DNA of 42,169 nucleotides from Candidatus Muiribacterium halophilum (GTDB taxonomy: Bacteria; Muiribacteriota; Muiribacteriia; Muiribacteriales; Muiribacteriaceae). The notes below the pieces were generated by a model. It was not told the origin of the DNA. It ran no database searches and saw nothing but the letters and a program-made list of their open reading frames with translations. Below, piece by piece: positions 16,655-24,597 of the stretch (position 1 is its first letter; the number at the start of each line of letters is the position of its first letter). The DNA is taken from NCBI GenBank assembly GCA_023228995.1, contig JALOAD010000030.1:1-42169 (forward strand), written 5' to 3'. The position numbers and the translations under genes were made by a program.

Positions 16655-17808
16655 AAATAATATTTGCTGTAAAAAATCTAGTTGTTAATGATGCTATAAG
16701 TAATGATTTATATATTCAGAAAAAGGTCCTGAAACAAAATGGATTTGAAGTATTTTTATTTGCTGAAGATTTTTCGCAGGAATATTCAAAACTCATAATT
16801 TCTGAAGAATTGTTTAATGATCTTATTAATGAGAAAAATAATATTCTCATTTATCATTATTCAAGTTACTGGGAAAAAGATAAAGATTTTATTATAAATT
16901 GTAATTCTCGTATTTGGTTAAAGTATCATAATATAACTCCGGAGTTTTTTTATAAAGATTATAATCGTGAAATATTCCTTTCTTTAAGAAAAACAAAATT
17001 AAGAATTGAAGAGATTATTAGAATAGGTAAAGTAGATATTTTTCTTTGTGATTCTGCGTATAATGTTGATGATCTTATTCAAAAAGATGCAGAATGTGAT
17101 AAATGTAAGATATTACCTCCTTTTTATGAAAAAAATCATAGGATTTTATCTTACTCAAGATTAACACGAAAAATAAGGAAAATTATTGACCTGAAGTTTT
17201 TTTATGTATTTGATAATATTTTTATAAGAGTTCAGAAATTATTTTATATGAAAAAGTTTTTAGATGGGAAATATAATATTCTTTTTGTTGGTAGATTTGC
17301 TCCAAATAAAGACCACATTTATATTCTTGAAATTGTTTCACAGCTAAGGAAAAATTTTAGTAATATAAGATTGATATTTGCTGGTGGATATTCTGATAAG
17401 TCAGATCTTTATCTTCAGAAGATATTTGATTTTATTAAAGAAAAAGAATTGAAAGAAATTGTTGAAATTATTTTTTTTCCTGAAGACGAGATTATTGAAT
17501 TGCTTTACAAAATATCCCATGTTTTTTTTAGTGCATCAAGACATGAAGGTTTTTGTGTTCCTATACTTGAAGCACAGTGTTTTGGAGTACCAGTTGTTGT
17601 AAGAGATTTTTCAGCAAGCTCGGAGACTTGTGGAGCAGGCGGGATTATTCTTGAAGAGAGAAATGAAGAAAATATAGATAAAATAGTAAAATCAATATCA
17701 GATTCTGAATATAGACTTGAAATGATAGAAAAAGGAAGAAAGAATTTAAAAAAATTCTCTTATTCACATAAAAAAGAGCTTCTTTTAAAACTGTTGGAAA
17801 AAATATGA
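16651..17808 (+). CDS. Glycosyltransferase family 4 protein
   Basis: 385 residues, starting in a 4-bp ATGA overlap with the preceding stop. The C-terminal GT-B half shows LFVGRFAPNKDH, a gap, then SASRHEGFCVPILEAQCFGVPVVV, the donor-site E...E pattern of GT4 retaining enzymes. No membrane segments. It probably adds one sugar to the lipid-linked repeat unit on the cytoplasmic side. The donor may be one of the GDP- or UDP-sugars made by neighbouring genes (inference). Confidence 0.9.
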   Translation: MKIIFAVKNLVVNDAISNDLYIQKKVLKQNGFEVFLFAEDFSQEYSKLIISEELFNDLINEKNNILIYHYSSYWEKDKDFIINCNSRIWLKYHNITPEFFYKDYNREIFLSLRKTKLRIEEIIRIGKVDIFLCDSAYNVDDLIQKDAECDKCKILPPFYEKNHRILSYSRLTRKIRKIIDLKFFYVFDNIFIRVQKLFYMKKFLDGKYNILFVGRFAPNKDHIYILEIVSQLRKNFSNIRLIFAGGYSDKSDLYLQKIFDFIKEKELKEIVEIIFFPEDEIIELLYKISHVFFSASRHEGFCVPILEAQCFGVPVVVRDFSASSETCGAGGIILEERNEENIDKIVKSISDSEYRLEMIEKGRKNLKKFSYSHKKELLLKLLEKI

Positions 17809-19010
17809 AAAAAATAGCTATAGTTGTTCAGAGATGCGGAAAAGATATTACAGGTGGATCAGAAGAGTATGCTTATACATTAGGTCAGATATTATCTGAA
17901 AAAAATTCGGTTGATATTATAACTACATGTGCAAAAGATCATAATAAATGGGAAAATCATTATAAGACAGGGAATTACAGGATTTCAGATAATCTTTGTA
18001 TAAAAAGATTTTATGTAAACTCAGGTAGAAAAAGAGAAGTTAATGTTTTATCTAAATTAATATTTAATGGGATAACATTTGAATTTTTTCTAAATTCCAG
18101 GAATACTTTGAAAAATCAATTGAAAAAAAAATTCGGAGCTTTACCCTATGGCATTTGCGAAGAATGGGTAAGGCTAAATGGGCCGATTTCAGAAGAACTT
18201 TTTACTTATTTAAAAAACGAACAGGAAAAATATCATAAGATTTTTTTTATGACATATCTTTATCCAACAACATTATTTGGAGTTTCACTTATTTATGATA
18301 TTGATAAAGTTAATATAATACCTACTTTCCATGATGAGATGCCAGTGTATTTACCTGTTTTTAAAAAATATAAAAAATTCAGACATTTTTTTCTAACAAA
18401 TGCTGAAAAAGATTTTTGTCAAAAAAATCTATATATTCCAGATAAAAAGTCTCCAATTATTGGATTTGGGATTGATGATAAAGGAATGTGTGGTTTTTCT
18501 GAAAATTTTGCATTATATGCTGGAAGAATGGAAAAAGCTAAAAATGTCCATCAATTGTTTGATTTTTTTACAAGGATTAATAGTAGAGCAAATAAAATTT
18601 TTCTAAAAACAATTGGGAGTGGTTTACTAAATAATGAAAAAAATCCTTATTATATTAAAAAATCAGGTTTTGTAAGTGAAGCCAAAAAATATGATCTTTT
18701 CAGAAGATGTCATATATTTGTTCATCCGTCTGAGCTGGAAAGCCTTGGAATTGTAATACTGGAAGCAATGATGTTTGGTAAACCTTGTCTTGTAAACGAG
18801 AAATGCAAAGTGTTAAAAGAACATATACAAAAATCTGGTGCTGGATTTACTTACAAGAACTACCATGATTTTAAAAAAAAGATAGATATTCTTTTTAAAG
18901 ATAAAATTTTATATAAAAAAATGTCTGAAAATGCAAGAAATTATTTTCTTGAAAATTATAAAAAGGAAATATTTAAAGAAAGGTTGTGGGAGTGTATGAA
19001 AGCTGTATGA
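17805..19010 (+). CDS. Glycosyltransferase family 4 protein
   Basis: 401 residues, in a 4-bp ATGA overlap with the preceding gene. The N-terminus IAIVVQRCGKDITGGSE is characteristic of a GT4 subgroup of surface polysaccharide clusters. ALYAGRMEKAKNV and VHPSELESLGIVILEAM mark the donor domain. It is the third gene of a translationally coupled rmd-GT4-GT4 set. The last residues (ending CMKAV) are encoded by the first units of an 11-bp tandem repeat that continues past the stop. Confidence 0.9.
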   Translation: MKKIAIVVQRCGKDITGGSEEYAYTLGQILSEKNSVDIITTCAKDHNKWENHYKTGNYRISDNLCIKRFYVNSGRKREVNVLSKLIFNGITFEFFLNSRNTLKNQLKKKFGALPYGICEEWVRLNGPISEELFTYLKNEQEKYHKIFFMTYLYPTTLFGVSLIYDIDKVNIIPTFHDEMPVYLPVFKKYKKFRHFFLTNAEKDFCQKNLYIPDKKSPIIGFGIDDKGMCGFSENFALYAGRMEKAKNVHQLFDFFTRINSRANKIFLKTIGSGLLNNEKNPYYIKKSGFVSEAKKYDLFRRCHIFVHPSELESLGIVILEAMMFGKPCLVNEKCKVLKEHIQKSGAGFTYKNYHDFKKKIDILFKDKILYKKMSENARNYFLENYKKEIFKERLWECMKAV

Positions 19011-19182
19011 AAGCGGTATGAAAGCGGTATGAAAGCGGTATGAAAGCGGTACGAAAGCGGTATAAAAAGTGTACTGAAAGTGTATGAAAGCTGTACATGA
19101 AGTGTACTGAGGGGGGTATAAAAGCTGTGTCAATGTACATTTCTGTACAAGAGTACATATATACCAATTTACATTTCTGTAC
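18995..19182. repeat. TATGAAAGCGG 11-bp tandem array with inverted GTAC tail
   Basis: Starting inside the last codons of the glycosyltransferase, near-perfect 11-mers TATGAAAGCGG follow one another, then degenerate into TACTGAAAGTG forms. From ~19132 the inverted half (ACATTTCTGTAC words) runs to 19182. The unit resembles the G-run unit CTGGGATGAAA found after other genes. Confidence 0.85.
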
Positions 19183-19207
19183 TTATTAATTATTTTTGGA
19201 GGTTTGT

Positions 19208-20620
19208 ATGAAACTTGCTGTTATTGGTAGTGGTTATGTTGGGCTTGTTGCTGGTGCTTGTTTTGCTGATGCTGGTAATGATGTTTTTTGTGTTGATATT
19301 GATGAAAAGAAGATTGAGGGTCTTAAAAATGGTGTTATTCCTATTTTTGAGCCTGGTCTTGACGAAATTATTGATAAAAACTATAAAGATAAGAGATTGG
19401 TTTTTACTACTGATATAAAGATTGCTATTGAAAATAGTGATATTATTTTTATTGCTGTTGGTACTCCTCCTGATGAGGATGGTAGTGCTGATCTTTCTCA
19501 TGTTTTGGATGTTGCTGAAAAGATTGGTAAATTTATGAATTCGTATAAAGTTATTGTGGATAAGTCTACTGTTCCGGTTGGTACTGCTGATAAAGTTAAA
19601 GAAAAAATACAATATGTACTTAATAATAGATTTAATCAAAAAGATATTTCCAATGATTCCAAAAATTCTTCATTCCACATTGAAAATTCGAAATTGAATA
19701 TTTCCCAAATTCCTAGTTTTTCAGTTGTTTCAAACCCTGAATTCCTCAAGGAAGGTGATGCTATTAATGATTTTTTGAAGCCTGACCGGGTGATTCTTGG
19801 TGTTGAAGATGATGATGCTAAGGAAATTCTTATAGAGTTATATGAACCTTTTTGTCGTAAAAGGGATAAAATGATATTTATGTCGGTTCGTTCGGCTGAA
19901 ATGACTAAATATGCTGCTAATGCTATGCTTGCAACTCGTATTTCATTTATGAATGAGCTTTCAAGGTTATGTGAAAAAGTTGACGCTGATATTCATGATG
20001 TTAGAAATGGTATTGGTAGTGATTTGCGAATTGGTAATGCTTTTTTGTTTCCTGGTTGTGGTTATGGTGGTTCATGCTTTCCTAAGGATGTTCGGGCTAT
20101 AATTCGTACTGCTGAGGATAATGGTATGAATTTAAAAATTATTGAGGCTGTTGAAACTGTTAATAATGAGCAAAAAGAAATTATTTTTGATAAAATTTTA
20201 CGTAGATTTGATGGTAATCTTAAAGGTAAGTGTTTTGGTATTTGGGGTTTATCTTTTAAGCCTAAGACTGATGATATGAGGGAAGCTCCTTCAAGAGTTA
20301 TTATTGATAAGCTTTTGGAGTTTGGTGCTAAGGTTAAAATTTTTGATCCTGAGGCTATGGTTGAAGCTAGAAGGATTTTTGGCAATAATCCTTGTATTGA
20401 ATATTGTGAAAATATGTATGATGTTTGTGTTGGTTCTAATGGTCTTGTTCTTGTTACTGAATGGATGGAATTTAGGACTCCTGATTTTGATAAGATTAAA
20501 TCTTTGTTGGTTGATTCTGTGATTTTTGATGGAAGAAATCAGTATAATCCAGAAAGACTTAAGAAAAGAGGCATAGAATATTATTCAATAGGAAGAGCGG
20601 GTGAAGTGGTGAAATGGTGA
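19208..20620 (+). CDS. ugd: UDP-glucose 6-dehydrogenase
   Basis: 470 residues from the ATG after GGAGG (19198-19202). The N-terminal Rossmann motif is GSGYVGLVAGACFA. The catalytic cysteine is C290 in GGSCFPKD. STVPVGTADK, SNPEFLKEG and GLSFKPKTDDMREAPS are all present. It oxidises UDP-glucose to UDP-glucuronate, feeding the xylose synthase at 21262 and the epimerase at 27087. Residues ~139-169 are an insertion before SNPEFL carrying CATTCCACATT (19671-19681), the complement of a word in the rmd insertion. The C-terminal EVVKW is encoded by an 8-bp minisatellite. Confidence 0.95.
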   Translation: MKLAVIGSGYVGLVAGACFADAGNDVFCVDIDEKKIEGLKNGVIPIFEPGLDEIIDKNYKDKRLVFTTDIKIAIENSDIIFIAVGTPPDEDGSADLSHVLDVAEKIGKFMNSYKVIVDKSTVPVGTADKVKEKIQYVLNNRFNQKDISNDSKNSSFHIENSKLNISQIPSFSVVSNPEFLKEGDAINDFLKPDRVILGVEDDDAKEILIELYEPFCRKRDKMIFMSVRSAEMTKYAANAMLATRISFMNELSRLCEKVDADIHDVRNGIGSDLRIGNAFLFPGCGYGGSCFPKDVRAIIRTAEDNGMNLKIIEAVETVNNEQKEIIFDKILRRFDGNLKGKCFGIWGLSFKPKTDDMREAPSRVIIDKLLEFGAKVKIFDPEAMVEARRIFGNNPCIEYCENMYDVCVGSNGLVLVTEWMEFRTPDFDKIKSLLVDSVIFDGRNQYNPERLKKRGIEYYSIGRAGEVVKW

Positions 20621-20792
20621 GATGGTGAAGTGGTGAAATGGTGAAGTGGTGAAGTGGTGAAGTGGTGAAATGGTGAGATGGTGAAGTGGTGAAGTGGTGA
20701 AATGGTGAGATGGTGAAGTGGTGAGATGGTGAAGTGGTGAAGTGGTGAAATGGTGAAGTGGTGAAGTGGTGAAGTGGTGAAATGGTGAAATG
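20601..20792 (+). repeat. 8-bp minisatellite (GTGARRTG), 24 units
   Basis: Exact 8-bp phasing from 20601 to 20792 with three unit variants: GTGAAGTG, GTGAAATG and GTGAGATG. It begins inside the last codons of ugd and ends 15 bp before the next start codon, so it supplies both the ugd stop and the leader of the S23-type gene. Copy number should be prone to slippage. Confidence 0.95.
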
Positions 20793-20807
20793 GTGGAGAA
20801 ACTTTTT

Positions 20808-21200
20808 ATGGCTAATAGTTTTTGTTTAGAAAAAATTTCAAGTTATAGAGACTTAAATGTCTGGAAAAAGAGTATAGATCTGACTACTGAAATTTATAAT
20901 ACAATTCAAGATTATCCTGAAAATGAAAAATATGGTTTAATTTCACAAATATGCCGTTCATCTGTTTCAATCCCTAGCAATATAGCGGAGGGTTGGGGTA
21001 GAGTCAGTATTAAAGATTTTATTAGGTTTTTAAATATAGCTAAAGGCTCTTTATGTGAATTAGAAACTCAATTAATTATATCAAAAAATATTGGACTTAT
21101 TTCTGAAACTCAACTAAGTGAATTTTTGAAAGAAACTGAAATTATATCAAAAATGATTTATAATATGATTAAATCACTAAAATCGCGGGATGAAAAGTGA
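20808..21200 (+). CDS. Four helix bundle protein, 23S rRNA IVS (S23) type, copy 2
   Basis: 130 residues from the ATG giving MANSFCLEK, with GGAG 9 nt upstream. The in-frame ATG at 20790 lies within the minisatellite and is less likely. Hallmarks are YRDLNVWKKS, SSVSIPSNIAEGWGR and LCELETQ. It is closely related to the copy at 11800. It sits between ugd and the UDP-xylose synthase gene, two enzymes of one pathway, which suggests a later insertion. Function unknown. Confidence 0.9.
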   Translation: MANSFCLEKISSYRDLNVWKKSIDLTTEIYNTIQDYPENEKYGLISQICRSSVSIPSNIAEGWGRVSIKDFIRFLNIAKGSLCELETQLIISKNIGLISETQLSEFLKETEIISKMIYNMIKSLKSRDEK

Positions 21201-21261
21201 AACATAAAAAGAAAAATCTATTTAACTATTTTACTATTTCGCTATCTCGCAGGGTTATTAA

Positions 21262-22185
21262 ATGAAAATTCTAATCACTGGTGGTGCTGGGTTTTTGGGT
21301 TCTTATTTATGTGAGTATTTTATTAAACTTGGTCATTTTGTTATTTGTGTTGATAATTTTATTTCTGGTGATTTTTTAAATATTTCTCATCTTATGGATA
21401 ATGCTCGATTTTCTTTTATTGAAGCTGATATTTGTAATAATTTGGATGTTGAATGTGATTATATTTTTAATTTAGCTTGTCCGGCTTCTCCTGTTATTTA
21501 TCAGAATAATCCTATTTTTACTTTTAAGACTAATGTTTTTGGGTCTATTAATTTGCTTGAGTTGGCAAAGAGGAATAATGCTAGGATTTTTCAGGCTTCT
21601 ACTTCGGAAATTTATGGTAATCCTGGTGTTCATCCGCAACCTGAAAGTTATTTTGGTAATGTTAATTCTATTGGTGTTAGGGGTTGTTATAATGAGGGGA
21701 AAAGAAGTGCTGAGACTTTGTTTTATGATTTTTTTCGTCAATTTAAAGTTGATATTAGAGTTGCTAGAATTTTTAATACTTATGGTCCGAGAATGTCATC
21801 TGTTGATGGTAGAATAATTAGTAATTTTATTTGTCAGGCTTTGAAGGGTGATGATGTTACTGTATATGGTGATGGTTCTCATACTAGATCTTTTGCTTTT
21901 GTTGATGATATTGTTGATGGTATTGTTAAGCTTATGGAAAGTGATTTTTGTTATCCGGTTAATTTGGGTAATCCTGAGGAATTTTCAATTAATGAAATTG
22001 CTGATATTATTATTAAAAAGACTAATTCTAATTCAAACATTGTTTATAAAGAATTGCCTGAGGATGATCCTCTTCGGAGAAAGCCGGATATTAGTCTTGC
22101 AAAAAAAATTATTGATTGGGAGCCTAAAATAAGTTTTAATAATGGTTTGGATAAAACTATTGAGTGTTTTAGGAAGAGGTTTTAA
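21262..22185 (+). CDS. UDP-glucuronate decarboxylase (UDP-xylose synthase)
   Basis: 307 residues. Extended SDR with GGAGFLGS (7-14), NLACPASP, QASTSEIYG, and GVRGCYNEGKRSAETL (Y143, K147), the combination diagnostic of UXS-type enzymes, plus RIFNTYGPRM. It converts UDP-glucuronate from Ugd to UDP-xylose, or to UDP-4-keto-pentose in related enzymes. AGGG lies upstream of the ATG. Just before it, 21213-21252 is pyrimidine-rich with TCGC words, partly complementary to the purine-rich tail of the preceding gene. The stop TAA lies in the AGGTTTTAAACT core of a hairpin array. Confidence 0.93.
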   Translation: MKILITGGAGFLGSYLCEYFIKLGHFVICVDNFISGDFLNISHLMDNARFSFIEADICNNLDVECDYIFNLACPASPVIYQNNPIFTFKTNVFGSINLLELAKRNNARIFQASTSEIYGNPGVHPQPESYFGNVNSIGVRGCYNEGKRSAETLFYDFFRQFKVDIRVARIFNTYGPRMSSVDGRIISNFICQALKGDDVTVYGDGSHTRSFAFVDDIVDGIVKLMESDFCYPVNLGNPEEFSINEIADIIIKKTNSNSNIVYKELPEDDPLRRKPDISLAKKIIDWEPKISFNNGLDKTIECFRKRF

Positions 22186-22318
22186 ACTAGATTGGCTTGC
22201 CAATCGCTTACAAGGACATGAAATGTCAACGACATGGAATGTCCGCTTACAACAATTTTATTTTAATTAAAATTGTGCTTACTAATAAATTAATTAATTT
22301 ATTTATGCTAACTGTATT
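22174..22318. repeat. Hairpin array 4 (right-half type)
   Basis: Starts with AGGTTTTAAACT, which contains the stop of the preceding gene. Hairpins follow: GATTGGC-TT-GCCAATC, GGACAT-GAA-ATGTC, GACAT-GGA-ATGTC, one with arms ACAATTTTA/TAAAATTGT, and ATAAATTAAT/AATTTAT. They are separated by GCTTAC and end with ATGCTAACT. The hairpin sequences differ from those in other arrays but the linkers follow the right-half pattern. No left half is visible; its place is taken by the coding sequence. Confidence 0.75.
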
Positions 22319-22362
22319 ATCTATTTGCTGGTTTATAATGTAAAAAGGGGATTGGGATTTAA

Positions 22363-22650
22363 ATGCGTCTTAATAATAAGTATATTACTGTTATAAAAGA
22401 TAATTTTAAAAGGGTTTTTGAATGTGGTGAGATTTATCTTTTTGGTAGTAGAGTTGATGATTTAAAAAAGGGTGGAGATATAGATCTTTATCTTGTTTTG
22501 AATGATCATAATTTATTATTTGAGAAAAAAATTAGATTTTTGGCTGGTATTAAAAAAGAATTAGGTGAACAAAAAATAGATGTGATTTTTAATTTAGATG
22601 AAAATAGGCTTGTGGAACAGGAGGCTAAAAAGTGGGGAATAAAACTTTAA
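22363..22650 (+). CDS. mntA: MntA-like minimal nucleotidyltransferase (antitoxin)
   Basis: 95 residues. The nucleotidyltransferase signature is FGSRVDDLKKGGDIDLY, with GS at 28-29 and D39-x-D41. In type VII toxin-antitoxin pairs MntA modifies the HEPN toxin with AMP and so silences it. AAAAAGGGG and GGGATTT lie upstream of the ATG. A TATAAT at 22334-22339 could be a -10 box, but no good -35 is seen. It overlaps the HEPN gene by 19 bp. Confidence 0.85.
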   Translation: MRLNNKYITVIKDNFKRVFECGEIYLFGSRVDDLKKGGDIDLYLVLNDHNLLFEKKIRFLAGIKKELGEQKIDVIFNLDENRLVEQEAKKWGIKL

Positions 22651-23108
22651 TTTATATTAAAAAACTTCAGGATAATATTAAAGAAAGCTACAAACATCTT
22701 ATAAGACTTAAAACTGCTTTTGAAGAGTTGTCTAAAAAATATAAATTTCCTTTAAATAATTCTGATTATAAATTAATTATTGTTGATAATGTTGATTTGG
22801 CTTTTTGTGATCAATGTATTTATAGATTTTCTAAATTACAAGATAGTATTGGTGCTAAATTATTTAAATCTTTATTATTGTCTCAGGGTGAGAATGTGGA
22901 TAAACCTTTTATTGATATATTAAATCAACTTGAAAAAATTAATATTGTAAATGTTGATGAATGGTTTGAATTGAGGGATTTGAGGAACGAAATTGCTCAT
23001 GAATATGATGATAATGGAGATATGGTTATTAATATTTTGAATTCTATTTTTGTTTTAAAAGATGAATTGGAGATTATTTTAATTAAAATTGATAAAATGG
23101 CAAGATAA
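22632..23108 (+). CDS. hepT: HepT-like HEPN domain ribonuclease toxin
   Basis: 158 residues from a GTG start with AGGAGG 7 nt upstream. The HEPN RNase motif RX4HXY is complete: R118, H123 and Y125 in RNEIAHEY. The tyrosine is the residue AMPylated by MntA in characterised pairs. The protein is all-helical and cytoplasmic. Its position in a 19-bp overlap after mntA supports a type VII pair. Like the other cassettes, it lies between polysaccharide genes and is followed by a G-run repeat. Confidence 0.88.
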   Translation: MGNKTLIYIKKLQDNIKESYKHLIRLKTAFEELSKKYKFPLNNSDYKLIIVDNVDLAFCDQCIYRFSKLQDSIGAKLFKSLLLSQGENVDKPFIDILNQLEKINIVNVDEWFELRDLRNEIAHEYDDNGDMVINILNSIFVLKDELEIILIKIDKMAR

Positions 23109-23111
23109 GTG

Positions 23112-23168
23112 TGGGTGAAGGGGATAAAAACTGCGGGTAATCCGGGATAAAACCTGGGCTTGGGAAAA
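23112..23168 (+). repeat. G-run repeat after hepT
   Basis: Words CTGCGGGTAAT, CCGGGATAAAA and CCTGGGCTTGG occur at about 11-bp spacing, directly after the hepT stop. Related to the post-stop G-run repeats at 11746, 25705, 30928, 35043, 36918 and 41560. Confidence 0.6.
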
Positions 23169-23194
23169 GATTAGAAGCATGTTAAGGAGTTTAT

Positions 23195-24595
23195 ATGGTT
23201 TTTAGTTCAACTTTTTTTGTTTATTTCTTTTTTCCATTGGTTTTTATTTTATATAATGTTATTCCGTCGAAATTTTGGAATATATTTCTTTTATCTGTGA
23301 GTTTACTGTTTTATGCTTGGGGAGAACCGTTTTTTATTTTTGTTATGTTGGGTTCAATTTTACTGAATTTTGTTTCTGGTTTGTTAATATCAAGATTTGA
23401 AGGCAAGATTTTTTATAGAAGAATTGTTTTTATTGTTGGTGTTTGTCTGAATATATCTTTATTGTTTTATTTTAAATATTTTAATTTTTTTGTTGAGAAT
23501 TTAAAAGGTATTTTTAATTTTAATATTAATTTTGAAAAAGTTATTTTACCTATTGGTATTTCTTTTTTTACTTTTCAGGCTTTGTCTTATATTATTGATT
23601 TGTATTTTGGTAAAATAAAAGTTCAAAAAAGTTTTATAGATTTGGCTCTGTATATTTCTCTTTTCCCACAACTTATTGCTGGTCCAATTGTTAGGTATAA
23701 ATCGATTGAAAATCAGTTAAAAAAACGAAATATTAATATTTATAAAACTAGTTATGGATTAAGAAGATTTGTTGCTGGATTGACTAAAAAAGTTTTTTTT
23801 GCAAATGTTTTGGGTGAAACTGCTGATAAGATTTTTGCATTAAACATTACGGATTATTCTCAAATGACTGCTTGGTTAGGGATTTTATGTTATACATTTC
23901 AGATATATTATGATTTTAGTGGTTATTCTGATATGGCAATTGGTTTAGGAAGAATGTTTGGTTTTAGGTTTGTTGAAAATTTTAATTATCCATATATTTC
24001 AAGGTCGATAACTGAATTTTGGCGTAGATGGCATATTTCTTTATCTACATGGTTTAGGGATTATGTTTATATTCCTCTTGGTGGTAATAGAAAGGGAAAG
24101 TACAGGACTTATGTTAATCTTATAATTGTTTTTATATTAACTGGTTTTTGGCATGGTGCTGCATGGAATTTTATTATATGGGGTATGTATTATGGAGTTT
24201 TTCTGATTTTTGAAAAGGTTTTTTTTAATTTCTCAAAAACTAAGAAATTTGGTTTTTGGAATATTTATACATTTTTTATTGTTATTAATGGTTGGGTTTT
24301 GTTCAGGTCGCCTGATTTAAATTATGCTTTAGATTTTTTGAAAAAGCTTTATTTTAATTTTAATAGTGATTTGATTATATATGATTTTGAATATTTTTTT
24401 AATAAAAGAGTAATGATTTTTCTTTCTTTAGCCTTTTTATTTTGCACTCCTATTGTTAAAAATACATTGAAAAAAATTAATAAATTTAAATTTATTTTTT
24501 ATGTTGAAAGATTTGTATATGTTATTCTGGTTTTTTTAAATTTAATTTTTGTCGGGGCTTCAACTTATAATCCATTTATATATTTTAGGTTTTGA
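23195..24595 (+). CDS. MBOAT family O-acyltransferase (AlgI-like)
   Basis: 466 residues with about ten to twelve hydrophobic segments. The MBOAT core shows YYDFSGYSDMAIGLG, FWRRWHISLSTWFRDYVYIPLGG and GFWHGAAWNFIIWG, with His320 at the place of the catalytic His of AlgI. It probably moves acetyl groups across the inner membrane for polysaccharide O-acetylation together with the next gene. TAAGGAG lies before the ATG. Start of a two-gene unit. Confidence 0.93.
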   Translation: MVFSSTFFVYFFFPLVFILYNVIPSKFWNIFLLSVSLLFYAWGEPFFIFVMLGSILLNFVSGLLISRFEGKIFYRRIVFIVGVCLNISLLFYFKYFNFFVENLKGIFNFNINFEKVILPIGISFFTFQALSYIIDLYFGKIKVQKSFIDLALYISLFPQLIAGPIVRYKSIENQLKKRNINIYKTSYGLRRFVAGLTKKVFFANVLGETADKIFALNITDYSQMTAWLGILCYTFQIYYDFSGYSDMAIGLGRMFGFRFVENFNYPYISRSITEFWRRWHISLSTWFRDYVYIPLGGNRKGKYRTYVNLIIVFILTGFWHGAAWNFIIWGMYYGVFLIFEKVFFNFSKTKKFGFWNIYTFFIVINGWVLFRSPDLNYALDFLKKLYFNFNSDLIIYDFEYFFNKRVMIFLSLAFLFCTPIVKNTLKKINKFKFIFYVERFVYVILVFLNLIFVGASTYNPFIYFRF

Positions 24596-24597
24596 TT

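Noticed and set aside
19190-21741. Long antisense frames over ugd and the UDP-xylose synthase gene
   Set aside because: Result of T-ending codon use (GGT, GCT, GTT) in the real genes; products show no family pattern.
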